DNA from: Bacteroidota bacterium
GTDB taxonomy: Bacteria > Bacteroidota > Bacteroidia > Bacteroidales > Prolixibacteraceae
Direction of reading: 5' to 3'
Assembly: GCA_030684645.1 (NCBI GenBank)
Contig: JAUXUF010000060.1
Span: forward strand, 1-58,239
Length of the DNA: 58,239 bases
Part shown: positions 8,202 to 16,371 of the stretch, piece by piece
Layout: every line of letters begins with the position of its first letter
How positions within the stretch are numbered: the first letter of the stretch is position 1
Program-made: the position numbers and the translations under genes
Notes under the pieces: model-generated
What the model was told of the DNA's origin: nothing
Databases searched by the model: none
The model's input: only the letters and a program-made list of their open reading frames with translations

Positions 8202-8223
8202 TGTATTTGTATTAATTGGTTAA

Positions 8224-9756
8224 TTATTCTTCACTGTGATCTTCCGATTCTGCATCTTCAGAATCATCATTACTATACTCAATTGGCACTTCTTTCTTCT
8301 CTGCCTTGTTGATCAAACGAGAAAAAGCAATTAACAGATTCTTTGCATTTTCAAGAGGTAACTCACCACTTGCCGTTTTTTCCATGAATAAGGCGGCGGC
8401 TTCTGGGGCATCAAGACCGGATAATCGGCCAGCCCGGGTTACTGCTTGCGCAATTAATGCATCGCCCGATTTAGCAGAGAAGGTTGAACTTTCCAATTCT
8501 ATCAAGGCTTTTGATTTCACTCTACGCAATTCCTCCCAATAGTTGGAAGTACCAGCTTTTACCTCAGCTTTGGCAGTGAAATAGGCAACTTTATTAAGCC
8601 ATTTTCCTAATTCACGTGCTGACGACACAATTGTTGGATCTATTTTTTCCATTTTTATGAAGTATGTGTTAAACAATATTGTTACTTGGTTTGGATATTC
8701 TGCCCTAAAAGCCAGAAAATCCTTAAATGCTGCATGATTAAATAATTGGAGAAAGCGACTTGTGAACAAATCGAATTTTTGGTATTCGTTATCTTTACTG
8801 AGACGATTTTCTTGGTTGTATAATTTCGAATAATATAAGCTATCAATAATAGTTCTCAGTTTTCCCTGTTTTGCAATGTCAATGACGTGGTGATTGTACG
8901 AGAATGATTTTGCTCCTCCACTTTTTATCTGATACACTGCTGCACCTTTTAAACTATCTAAAACCCGTTTGGCCTGATTCGAATATTCAGTTTCCTTTGT
9001 GAATTCACCAATTGCACCTAATAAAGCAACACTACCTAATATTGAGCTTTTGGGAGAATTTGGAAAATTACCTTTAAATATCTGTGGTCTTTCAAGTTTG
9101 TAGGTTGATTTTTTATTATCTCCACGACCCTTTTCTACATGATGAACACGACCAATAAAAAAATCACGTTCTTTTGTGACATACATTCTTCGAAAAAAAC
9201 TGATGAAATCAATCAATTGGTCAATATTGGGTAAATCTGGAATCAAACAAAAGTTAGAACTATCTTGCCATGTGTAAATTGCTGGTTTATTTGGTGTAAC
9301 TACCGAAATCAGAGAAAATGCAATTTCCTGAAGATTTAAACTTGCATTGGACTTTGATGTTCCTCCCGTTTCGGTAAATTTCATATAGTCTCCTGCCATT
9401 GGAGTTGTCGCATTTAGAGCTCCAAATGATTTATTCTTATTCTTCTCTAATAATTCAACAACTTCTTTAATATACTTCCATGTTGTTGCGGCTGCACCAT
9501 CGGAGGTAATGATATGAGGAGAAAGAAAAATTCCAACATCTGGTTTTCCCTTTATACCAGCAACGCTTTCTTCATTTGTATATGTGTAAGTTATTTTATC
9601 TTTCCCTTCAAATGTTTCGGATGGTGCACATCTAAAAGTTTCCATGTAACTCGCAAGGGTTTGGCGAATGTGCGAGTTGTTGATTTGTTCCGGCGTTGAT
9701 AAATTATTGTTTTCACAAACTGTTGCTTGTGCAAATCTTATAAATGGATGATTCAT
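8224..9756 (-). CDS. cas8b: Cascade large subunit Cas8 (type I-B)
   Basis: This 510-aa protein occupies the large-subunit position between cas5 and cas7 and overlaps cas5 by four bases (ATGA). No simple catalytic motif is expected; Cas8 recognises the PAM and nucleates the R-loop. The N-terminal region is mixed alpha/beta, the C-terminal part (about 380-490) is helical as in small-subunit-like domains, and the tail is strongly acidic (NDDSEDAESEDHSEE). I assign it from length, position and operon order rather than from a distinctive motif. Subfamily (Cas8b1 or another Bacteroidota variant) is not determined. Confidence 0.85.
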   Translation of the reverse strand: MNHPFIRFAQATVCENNNLSTPEQINNSHIRQTLASYMETFRCAPSETFEGKDKITYTYTNEESVAGIKGKPDVGIFLSPHIITSDGAAATTWKYIKEVVELLEKNKNKSFGALNATTPMAGDYMKFTETGGTSKSNASLNLQEIAFSLISVVTPNKPAIYTWQDSSNFCLIPDLPNIDQLIDFISFFRRMYVTKERDFFIGRVHHVEKGRGDNKKSTYKLERPQIFKGNFPNSPKSSILGSVALLGAIGEFTKETEYSNQAKRVLDSLKGAAVYQIKSGGAKSFSYNHHVIDIAKQGKLRTIIDSLYYSKLYNQENRLSKDNEYQKFDLFTSRFLQLFNHAAFKDFLAFRAEYPNQVTILFNTYFIKMEKIDPTIVSSARELGKWLNKVAYFTAKAEVKAGTSNYWEELRRVKSKALIELESSTFSAKSGDALIAQAVTRAGRLSGLDAPEAAALFMEKTASGELPLENAKNLLIAFSRLINKAEKKEVPIEYSNDDSEDAESEDHSEE

Positions 9757-10496
9757 AGTGCAAATTCTTTAATAGTTACATTCACCCAACCTTCACTACT
9801 TCCTAAGTATCCAATATTTTCAGTTTGAAGATGGGCTCCTAATTGTTCAAATAAGCATGAATCTATTGAAAGTTTAAGTTGAAAATTTCCGCCATATTGA
9901 ATGAATTCTCTTTTTGTTGGAGTACTGTAATACATTGGAAAATTTCCCATATACCTTGTGAATAATTTAGTTTTAAGAGTTTCCTTGTCATTGGATTTCC
10001 TTTTTGCATCATTATCAACTCTTTCTTTTATTTGATTCCATCTTTCGATAAAAGCAGTATTCATGTATCTGGTTCCAAAAGTGTGTCTGTATGAATCAGT
10101 CCTTCTAAATGCTCGACTCCATAAATCATCGTAATGACTTAATTGTGGAGGAATAACTGGTAGCTCTATTTCAAAGAAATCCATTAACAATGGGTTATAG
10201 GTTGAACCTTTGGTTCTATCAACAAACGCAATTTGAGGATTCTTTTTTGCTTGTTGTTTTCTAAGCGCTGTAAGTTCCTTTATTATTGCCTTTCTGTCAG
10301 CTAAATCAATATGCCAACCTAAAATATTCTCGAAAAGACCACAAAGCATCTTTTTATCTGGGCTTTTCAGTGTTTTGTAATATGAGCCGGGTAACTCACT
10401 CACCATAGAGAGCGGAGCTAAAGGTTCAATTTCCAGAATTACGTTCAAATTAGGTTCCGGGACTTTTTCTAAAATTGATAAATCTAAGTTTTCCAT
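9753..10496 (-). CDS. cas5: Cascade subunit Cas5 (type I-B)
   Basis: This 247-aa protein has the Cas5 N-terminal pattern EIEPLAPLSMVSELPGSYYKT followed by KMLCGLFENILGWHIDL, which matches the family's first RRM strand and the conserved glycine-rich turn. Cas5 caps the crRNA 5' handle in Cascade. The start ATG at 10496 is preceded by a 26-bp sequence that duplicates the start of a small ORF 650 bp upstream (see the repeats at 10518 and 11168). It overlaps cas8 by ATGA. Confidence 0.9.
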   Translation of the reverse strand: MENLDLSILEKVPEPNLNVILEIEPLAPLSMVSELPGSYYKTLKSPDKKMLCGLFENILGWHIDLADRKAIIKELTALRKQQAKKNPQIAFVDRTKGSTYNPLLMDFFEIELPVIPPQLSHYDDLWSRAFRRTDSYRHTFGTRYMNTAFIERWNQIKERVDNDAKRKSNDKETLKTKLFTRYMGNFPMYYSTPTKREFIQYGGNFQLKLSIDSCLFEQLGAHLQTENIGYLGSSEGWVNVTIKEFAL

Positions 10497-10517
10497 ATAT
10501 TAGTTTTACTGTAATTA

Positions 10518-10543
10518 ATCGTTTTGTAGGTTTGTTTCATATC
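10518..10543. repeat. 26-bp direct repeat, copy 1 (upstream of cas5)
   Basis: This sequence is identical over 26 bases to 11168-11193. On the minus strand it encodes MKQTYKT followed by a short frame that stops after about 18 codons, just inside cas5. It looks like a duplicated 5' gene end. Confidence 0.9.
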
Positions 10544-10566
10544 GTTTGTTTTACTTGCAAATTATA

Positions 10567-10953
10567 TCATTGGAACCACTCATTTCTTTCGTCCATGTGT
10601 TGAAGACATTCTGTAAAAGTCCCGCTAAAAATAGTCATCCATTGGTCGTTATAGCGTTGCCAATCGAGTGCGCATTCGTTGGGATATATTGTGATCCGGG
10701 CGTATTTGAATTCAGCATACCGGCCATCAATAAGAGGCATGATAAATTGGTTATTCGGATCATTCCAGCCTAACTGTTCAACGAGCTGAAAAAAGTAAAC
10801 ACGCCCTGCTCTTAGCTCGAAACGATAGATACTTTTCGATAATTTTTGTGAATTTTCAATAAAAGATTCCACTTCTTTTATCATTTTCATTTTCTTTGAG
10901 TTATCCAACTTTAGCGGCTTTGGATTGCCTTGGATCCATACATTTTTTTTCAT
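10567..10953 (-). CDS. DUF3024-like small protein
   Basis: This 128-aa protein lies between cas6 and cas5. The segment YRFELRAGRVYFFQLVEQLGW, then YAEFKYARITIYPNECALDWQRYNDQWMTI, resembles the DUF3024 pattern of a basic strand followed by a W-rich strand describing the same polypeptide. DUF3024 proteins are uncharacterised. It is located exactly between the two copies of the 26-bp direct repeat, so it may have been inserted as part of a duplication or small insertion. The assignment to DUF3024 is tentative; it is not a recognised cas gene. Confidence 0.6.
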   Translation of the reverse strand: MKKNVWIQGNPKPLKLDNSKKMKMIKEVESFIENSQKLSKSIYRFELRAGRVYFFQLVEQLGWNDPNNQFIMPLIDGRYAEFKYARITIYPNECALDWQRYNDQWMTIFSGTFTECLQHMDERNEWFQ

Positions 10954-11004
10954 CCGTAAATAATTTGTTTTTTAATTGTCGGATGTAACTCGCATGTGAA
11001 ATTT

Positions 11005-11253
<249 letters not shown>

Positions 11254-11273
11254 GGCGGAATCCTTTCAGTCGG

Positions 11274-12080
11274 TTACTGAGCCTGTCGAGGTATAATTAC
11301 TGAGCCTGTCGAAGTATCCACCCACCCAAACCCCATTGAGTTTTTCTCCCCAATACCCGTCGCCAGAATTAATTGGTGGATTTCAGCAGGGCAAGTCAGC
11401 GAGAAATCGAATACAAAACCACGCACTTTGCTTTGTTCCGGAGTATAGGGTTTTATGGTTACCAGTTTCGATTTCGGCTCGCCTTTCAGCTTAAACTGAA
11501 AGTTTAAATCTTCGGGCAGGGTGGCAACATTGGGAATTGAACCGTATTTAGTCCACAGGTTCTTACGAATCAAATCGATGTATTCACCATCTGCCGGGGA
11601 AAGGTACTGGGCATATTTGCTATTTTCGTCTTTCAGGCTAATAACCACTGGCGAAACAGCCCGGTAAGTTATGGTGCTTTTCAATTCAGGTTCGGGTAAA
11701 CGTTCAACCTGGCTTACCACCAAATCTAACCCATTAAACTGGTCGCCAACATAAACCTGTTGGTTATTGAACAATCCGATGATGAATTTTTCGGCAGCCT
11801 CGGCCAAATGAAAGGAAACCGACAGAAAAAGTTGATCGGTATGAATTTCGAACAAGGTCTTTTCCTTCCAAAGCGTAGGTCGGCCAAAGTTTAATGGCGA
11901 GTAATTGAAAAGCTTAAACTGTTTATAGCCCAAGGTGTATCCTTCGGTATGGAGAAAATTGGAAAATTCGGGATCGGCTTTACCAATTACTTTATAAATC
12001 CAGGCACTAAGGTAATACTGGTAATCCATTGGAAGCATTCGTTGCCTCCCGGTTCGGTTAAGGGTAATTTTAAATCTCAT
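11274..12080 (-). CDS. cas6: CRISPR-associated endoribonuclease Cas6
   Basis: This 268-aa protein has the Cas6 architecture of two RRM-like domains. The C-terminal glycine-rich loop ATGIGEKNSMGFGWV is the family hallmark, and FKITLNRTGRQRMLPMDYQYYLSAWIY at the start matches Cas6 strand 1 and helix 1. Cas6 cleaves the precursor crRNA within repeats to leave the ATTGAAAC handle. The catalytic His is not obvious: H29-equivalent is replaced in the first helix region, while H44 is nearby. The last 14 residues after GFGWV are encoded by two copies of a dispersed repeat. It is the first cas gene downstream of the WYL regulator. Confidence 0.92.
   Translation of the reverse strand: MRFKITLNRTGRQRMLPMDYQYYLSAWIYKVIGKADPEFSNFLHTEGYTLGYKQFKLFNYSPLNFGRPTLWKEKTLFEIHTDQLFLSVSFHLAEAAEKFIIGLFNNQQVYVGDQFNGLDLVVSQVERLPEPELKSTITYRAVSPVVISLKDENSKYAQYLSPADGEYIDLIRKNLWTKYGSIPNVATLPEDLNFQFKLKGEPKSKLVTIKPYTPEQSKVRGFVFDFSLTCPAEIHQLILATGIGEKNSMGFGWVDTSTGSVIIPRQAQ
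11275..11317. repeat. Two copies of TTACTGAGCCTGTCGA dispersed repeat
   Basis: TTACTGAGCCTGTCGAGGTA and a second copy ending GAAGTA lie in tandem at the 3' end of cas6. The same phrase is widespread in bacterial genomes as a dispersed repeat. On the minus strand the copies supply the last codons and the stop of cas6. Confidence 0.8.
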
Positions 12081-12176
12081 AATGATACGATTTGGTAACT
12101 ATAGTTTTTAATATTGGACATTTCGGTTATTTCGCTCAAATGTCATTACATCGACTCCTGAATTCGCGTAGTTTCA

Positions 12177-13079
12177 TCAAAAATGTTGGTATTTTTTGAA
12201 TTTTGAATTGATAAATTCGATGAATCCGAAATCACCTATCAATTGGATGTCTTCATACAGACCCAGAACAAAGCGGGCAGGGCCTTCGTATTTGGCAACC
12301 GGAGCTTTCAACACAAACTGGTTGTTGTTAATCTTTGTCAGGAAGCGTTCGGATAAAGGGTATTCTTCAATGAGCAGGTTTTTGGCCTTCAGGTTTAACC
12401 TGAATTCGATTTGCTTATTTAAGTCGCCGGTATTTCTGAAAATATCGACTGGCTTTGAGCGGTGCGAACGTTCATATTCCCACGGCAAAAGTGTTTCCTG
12501 TACATCCTCAATCCGGCAGATTTTAAATTGCCGGTTTTGTTTTAATCCGGTATCGAAAGCCCATATCAGGTTAAAATCGTCTTTGAATTCAAAGGGTTCA
12601 ACCATCCGGTTTTTTACGGTTTGGCTGTTTCCTGAAGCATAATTGATCAGTAGAATTTGTTTTTTCTGCTGCTGTGCTTTCCGAAGTGACTGAACGATTA
12701 CTGATTTTTCTTTCTGGATATAGGTTTCAATGGTCTTGTCCTGATTTAAGAACGTTGCGAGTTTTTGTTTCAAACGGGTTGCACAAACTTGCTTTTCTTC
12801 GATCATGTCGATGCTTCTTGAAAGCAAATATGTTTCTTCTTCAGAGAAGTGAAGAACGTTTCGCAGAACCTGAAAATCCTGATCCGGGTAATCAATCCAG
12901 TATTTCCCCTCTTTTTGGTGGAGATCGAAGCCGGTATCTACCAAAACATTGCGATAGTTGTAAAACGCAGAATCTTTAATCTCCAGAAAAGAATTGCATT
13001 CGTCTTTCGTTTTTGGGTAGCTGTTCGAAAGGAATAGAATTAGTCGAAGGAGTCGATGAGTTTTGGTTTCTGGTGGCAT
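12177..13079 (-). CDS. WYL-domain transcriptional regulator
   Basis: This 300-aa protein starts with a helix-turn-helix segment (THRLLRLILFLSNSYPKTKDECNSFLEI) and has the central WYL-domain region (QQQKKQILLINYASGNSQTVKNRMVEPFEF) and the C-terminal WCX-like part. WYL proteins sense nucleic acids or nucleotides and often regulate CRISPR and other defence operons. It lies 96 bp upstream of cas6 in the same direction, so it could control or be co-transcribed with the cas genes. A 12-bp palindrome just upstream of its start (13093-13104) is a possible autoregulatory site. Regulation of this particular operon is an inference. Confidence 0.88.
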   Translation of the reverse strand: MPPETKTHRLLRLILFLSNSYPKTKDECNSFLEIKDSAFYNYRNVLVDTGFDLHQKEGKYWIDYPDQDFQVLRNVLHFSEEETYLLSRSIDMIEEKQVCATRLKQKLATFLNQDKTIETYIQKEKSVIVQSLRKAQQQKKQILLINYASGNSQTVKNRMVEPFEFKDDFNLIWAFDTGLKQNRQFKICRIEDVQETLLPWEYERSHRSKPVDIFRNTGDLNKQIEFRLNLKAKNLLIEEYPLSERFLTKINNNQFVLKAPVAKYEGPARFVLGLYEDIQLIGDFGFIEFINSKFKKYQHF

Positions 13080-13092
13080 TTAGTATAGAAAA

Positions 13093-13104
13093 CCTAAATT
13101 TAGG
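13093..13104. promoter_or_regulatory. Candidate operator palindrome upstream of WYL gene
   Basis: CCTAAATTTAGG is a perfect 12-bp palindrome ending 14 bases before the WYL start codon. It is a plausible binding site for that regulator, but the sequence is AT-rich and short, so chance occurrence is possible. Confidence 0.35.
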
Positions 13105-13228
13105 ATATTTATCTATAAAAAGCAATTAAGACAATCGCTTATATACGATTTTATTTCAATAAGTTATTGTAGTAATATTCCACCTTTGCATTTGCAGAAC
13201 AGCATTTATCTGCAGTTGTGTAAAACAA

Positions 13229-13265
13229 GCAAACTCCTGTAAATATGATATTTACAGGAGTTTGC
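13229..13265. repeat. Perfect 18-bp inverted repeat with 1-base centre
   Basis: GCAAACTCCTGTAAATAT (13229-13246) is followed by one G and its exact complement (13248-13265). It lies in the 338-bp non-coding gap between the WYL gene and the integrase fragment, 21 bases before the ssrA-like att copy. No long U-tract follows on either strand, so it is not an ordinary terminator. It could be an element-end or a stem of a small RNA. Confidence 0.85.
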
Positions 13266-13286
13266 ATTAAAGTGCTTCTTGAAAAA

Positions 13287-13299
13287 GTGGAGCTGGCGG
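13287..13299. other. Candidate att site: copy of ssrA 3' end
   Basis: GTGGAGCTGGCGG here is identical to 15844-15856 at the 3' end of the tmRNA gene, in the same orientation. The following bases include TTGAACCC, which resembles the T-loop stem of tmRNA. Such a displaced copy is what an integrase that uses ssrA would leave at the far end of its element. The truncated recombinase 119 bp away supports this. Confidence 0.7.
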
Positions 13300-13417
13300 C
13301 TCTTTTACTCTTGAACCCTAATTAAACATCATAAGCAGTCAAATAATTATAAATAAGACTATTAAGTCGTTTTGTGTTTAAATAAAAATCCCTAAATATC
13401 CTTAGATATATTCAAAA

Positions 13418-13828
13418 TTGGGTGTATATTGGGGTGTTAAAATAAACACACCCCGATATGAATATCAAAATGAACATCATTTTCACATTGATGTTCATTT
13501 TGAGAATAATAAAGTCCTACCGGTAATTACAAATCAGAAAATGAACGACTACCTGAAAGAGTTGGCCGAGTTAGCCGAAATAAATGAGCCAGTAGGGGAA
13601 ACTTATTATAAAGGAAATCAACGGATAGATGAAGTTACTCCAAAGCATGCACTTCTGGGTACTCATGCCGGACGAAGAACATTTATTTGTAATGCTTTGT
13701 CCTTGGGTATTCTGCCGCAGGTGGTCATGAAATGGACGGGACACAGCGACTACAAAGCGATGAAGCCCTATATCGATATCGCTGACGAAATAAAAGCCAG
13801 TGCAATGGAGAAGTTCAACCAGTTATAA
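13418..13828 (+). pseudogene. Truncated tyrosine recombinase (C-terminal catalytic part)
   Basis: This frame carries the C-terminal half of a tyrosine integrase: KHALLGTHAGRRTFICNAL contains box II (HxxR), followed by MKWTGHSDYKAMKPYIDIAD with the conserved GH and the nucleophilic Tyr. The N-terminal arm/core-binding domains and box I Arg are absent. The first ~30 codons after the TTG at 13418 pass through a 15-bp inverted repeat and do not look native; homology begins about 13510. A full integrase is 350-450 aa. It lies just inside the candidate att copy, so it is likely the relic integrase of the ssrA island. The fragment is unlikely to be active. Confidence 0.85.
13465..13503. repeat. 15-bp inverted repeat at the integrase truncation point
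   Basis: TCAAAATGAACATCA (13465-13479) and its complement (13489-13503) are separated by nine bases. It sits where integrase homology is lost and may mark the breakpoint or be an arm-type or excision-related site. Confidence 0.75.
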
Positions 13829-13896
13829 ATAAGAATAAGTTTTAAACGGCTTATCAAATCTAACTATCTTTATAGCATAATTGAAATATTGCAGGA

Positions 13897-15309
13897 ATGT
13901 TAACAGCAGAAGAAATAAAGTCCATAGCTAAAAGCGGAGAGGGATACAACGCCGATTTTAAACTAAAAGTACCGGGCAAAGTTCGGGAACTTACGGAGGA
14001 GGTCTGTGCTTTTGCCAATAGCGAAGGTGGATTCTTACTGATTGGCATAGATGATAAAGGCCAGATTACAGGAACTGAAATTGACAACCCGAAACGTTCT
14101 GCCATTCAGGATTCCATAAGAGACATATCTCCAGCTATCCATGTGGATATTTATTCTGTAGATGTTGATGGTAAATGCGTATGGGTGATTGAAATCCCGT
14201 CAGGTAAAGATAAACCTTATGTACTTTCCGGAGCTATCTATATACGGGAAAGTGCCAATTCCCAAAAACTGACGACTGCCGAAGAAATCCGAAGTTTCTT
14301 TCAAAGCAGTAACCGTATTTACTTTGATGCTGTTCCTTGTCTTAAATTTGATTTTGAAAAGGAACTGGATAATGATATGTTTAATCTGTTTCGTACCGAA
14401 TCCGGTATTTCCGGGAACATATCCACACATCAGATACTGAATAATTTGCAGGTATTTGATGAATCGGGTGTGATTAAAAATGGTGGAGTATTATTCTTTG
14501 GGAAGCGACCTGAAATTCCATTTCATCAGGCAGTTACCCGCTGTGTCCGGTTCAAGGGAAAAACCAAGGTCCATATCATTGATGACAAAACCTATGGAGG
14601 CCCATTGTATCAACAATACCAACAGGCAGAAATTTGGATAAAAGATAAGCTGGAAGTAGCTTATATCATAGAGGGCATGGGACCACGTAAAGAAGTTTGG
14701 GAAATCCCCCTTACCGTTTTTAAAGAAGCGATTATTAACGCTCTCTCACATAGGGATTATTACGAACAAGGGGCCGTTACGATGGTGGAAGTTTATGATG
14801 ACCGGGTGGAGATTTCCAATCCGGGTGGGTTACTGATTGGTGTAAAAAAGGATTTCGGTAAGAAAAGTATGACCCGTAATCCTCTTATTTTCGGGTTATT
14901 TACCCGTATGAGTTTGGTGGAACAAGTTGCATCCGGCATTCCCCGTATGCGCAAAGCAATGAAAGAGGCGGGGCTTCCAGAACCAACGTTTACAACAGAT
15001 GGCGGTTTCTTTACTGTTGAATTTAAACGTCCCCAAAAGAATGACACTGTAAATGGCATTGTAAATTCAACCAGTGGCACTATAAATGACACTATAAATC
15101 CAAACGATGGCACTATAAATCTGGAAAGTCCTATTGAAGAAATAGTTTTAAAACTAATAGCTGACAACGAGGGATTATCAGCCCGAAAAATTTCAAAACT
15201 GATAGACAAGAGTTTGAGGTCAACCATGCGATACTTAGATAATCTTAAAAAATCCGATAAAATAGAATTCCGGGGGGCATTGAAAAATGGAGGTTATTAT
15301 TTGAGATAA
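13897..15309 (+). CDS. AlbA_2-domain putative DNA-binding protein with ATPase domain
   Basis: This 470-aa protein has an N-terminal AlbA_2 (Schlafen-like) domain: EGYNADFKLKVPGKVRELTEEVCAFANSEGGFLLIGIDD, residues about 15-55. The middle contains an HATPase_c_4-like region with EAIINALSHRDYYEQG and DRVEISNPGGLL (N and G boxes), and the C-terminus (about 410-470) is a winged helix (LSARKISKLIDKSLRSTMRYLDNL). Such proteins are common on mobile elements and defence islands and are annotated as ATP-binding or putative transcriptional regulators. A linker around 380-405 repeats GTIN/DTIN units. It follows the integrase fragment by 68 bp. The role is not known. Confidence 0.85.
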   Translation: MLTAEEIKSIAKSGEGYNADFKLKVPGKVRELTEEVCAFANSEGGFLLIGIDDKGQITGTEIDNPKRSAIQDSIRDISPAIHVDIYSVDVDGKCVWVIEIPSGKDKPYVLSGAIYIRESANSQKLTTAEEIRSFFQSSNRIYFDAVPCLKFDFEKELDNDMFNLFRTESGISGNISTHQILNNLQVFDESGVIKNGGVLFFGKRPEIPFHQAVTRCVRFKGKTKVHIIDDKTYGGPLYQQYQQAEIWIKDKLEVAYIIEGMGPRKEVWEIPLTVFKEAIINALSHRDYYEQGAVTMVEVYDDRVEISNPGGLLIGVKKDFGKKSMTRNPLIFGLFTRMSLVEQVASGIPRMRKAMKEAGLPEPTFTTDGGFFTVEFKRPQKNDTVNGIVNSTSGTINDTINPNDGTINLESPIEEIVLKLIADNEGLSARKISKLIDKSLRSTMRYLDNLKKSDKIEFRGALKNGGYYLR

Positions 15310-15319
15310 AGAGTCAAAC

Positions 15320-15739
15320 ATGGAACATCTTCAAAACATTCAGTCAGTTATCGCATATTTCTCAGATCTATATTCATCCTGGCAGGAAGTTAACCGGCTG
15401 TTCATAAATATGATTCACAATCCTGGTTCCGGGAGTTTGACGATGCAGGAGTCTTTATATGAGTTTTACCATAAGTACATGGATGCCAAGGTGTTTCAAA
15501 CCAATCTATTAAATCTGATTTTGACCAGTTCCGCAGAAAAAGAAAGTAGAATTACAACCCCATTGCTTGTGTTGTTGCAGGAAAACATATTCCTGTATAA
15601 AGAAAATAAAGAAGTCTTTGAAACGCGTAAAGAATTAAGCGAATTATCCGGTGAAGAAGAAAAAGAAAGAAAACGGGTTGCACCCTTTGGCAAGAACTTT
15701 TTTCCCGAAATATACCAGTTAAGCAAAGAACTTGCGTAA
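15320..15739 (+). CDS. Unknown helical protein of the ssrA island
   Basis: I do not recognise this 139-aa protein. It is almost entirely helical, with an N-terminal HLQNIQSVIAYFSDLYSSWQEVNRLFINMIHN and a charged C-terminal segment rich in Lys and Glu (GEEEKERKRVAPF). No signal peptide, transmembrane segment or metal motif is visible. It starts 10 bp after the AlbA_2 gene, so the two are probably co-transcribed cargo of the element integrated at ssrA. A partner role for the AlbA_2 protein is possible but unsupported. Confidence 0.65.
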   Translation: MEHLQNIQSVIAYFSDLYSSWQEVNRLFINMIHNPGSGSLTMQESLYEFYHKYMDAKVFQTNLLNLILTSSAEKESRITTPLLVLLQENIFLYKENKEVFETRKELSELSGEEEKERKRVAPFGKNFFPEIYQLSKELA

Positions 15740-15771
15740 GCCAATGGTCACGAATAGGGATACTTAAAAAA

Positions 15772-15808
15772 ACACCCAACCTTACATTACTGGGTGTAAA
15801 ATTGGGTG
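15772..15808. other. Hairpin and candidate arm-type sites beside ssrA
   Basis: ACACCCA (15772-15778) pairs with TGGGTGT (15791-15797), a possible terminator for the preceding gene. The adjacent AAAATTGGGTG (15798-15808) is identical to 13414-13424, and both are followed by a T/C then ATA. Paired copies just inside both att ends would suit integrase arm-binding sites. Confidence 0.45.
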
Positions 15809-15844
15809 CATACTTCACAACACACTCATTGTCAGCCATATTTG

Positions 15845-16239
15845 TGGAGCTGGCGGGAATCGAACCCGCGTCCAAACGAGGAAGCAATATGCTTTCTACA
15901 TGTTTATCCCCAGACTTAGTTTTCGAATAAAAGCTGGATCAGGGCCACCGACTTTTACCTTAGCTTCTTAATTTTGCAGAAGTTCCGAAGCGCCACTTCC
16001 ACTATCCCCGATTTATTTGCACCACCTGATCGGGCCGCTTCAGGGAAGTAGCACCCGGGCGATGTCTCGTTCCAGTATCTAATACCGGAATAAAGTATAA
16101 CCTACTTAGTTCGGTTACGCAGCAAGAGCGTAGTTATTTTCGCCAATTGAATTGTGAACGCCGAGTTTTACGGGCTGTGCGATCAAGGCCCTACATGCTT
16201 ACATACCTCTTCTACCCGCTGTCAAAACCAGTCAGCCCC
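15845..16239 (-). ncRNA. ssrA: Transfer-messenger RNA (tmRNA)
   Basis: Reading leftward from 16239, the gene begins GGGGCTGACTGGTTTTGACA and ends GGGTTCGATTCCCGCCAGCT plus CC and discriminator A at 15845. The acceptor stem GGGGCTG/CAGCTCC pairs with one G-U. The tag reading frame is 16144-16115: GENNYALAA then TAA, giving the tag (A)GENNYALAA after the charged alanine. Conserved pieces such as ACGAGACATCGCC and GGGGATAGT are present. The encoded 3' end lacks CCA (A is followed by CAA), so CCA must be added. tmRNA rescues stalled ribosomes with SmpB. The 3' 13 bp match the att copy at 13287. Confidence 0.97.
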
Positions 16240-16253
16240 GGTATTAAGGACGA

Positions 16254-16261
16254 CAAAAATA
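16254..16261 (-). promoter_or_regulatory. Candidate ssrA promoter -7 box
   Basis: TATTTTTG on the minus strand fits TAnnTTTG and lies 15 bases upstream of the tmRNA 5' end. A clear -33 element is not seen. Confidence 0.45.
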
Positions 16262-16371
16262 CTACTTTTTCAGGCTATTTCCGGGAATTATGTGAATTTT
16301 ATTTTGAACATCGTCAAATTGTTCATTCCGACATTTGGAATGATCTCTGGTGAAATCCTCGACAGAACTAA

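Noticed and set aside
12196-12642. 148-aa open frame on the + strand
   Set aside because: It is antisense to the WYL regulator, whose motifs are clear, and has no recognisable protein features.
13229-13265. Rho-independent terminator
   Set aside because: The stem is long and AT-rich with only one unpaired base at the centre and no U-tract follows on either strand.
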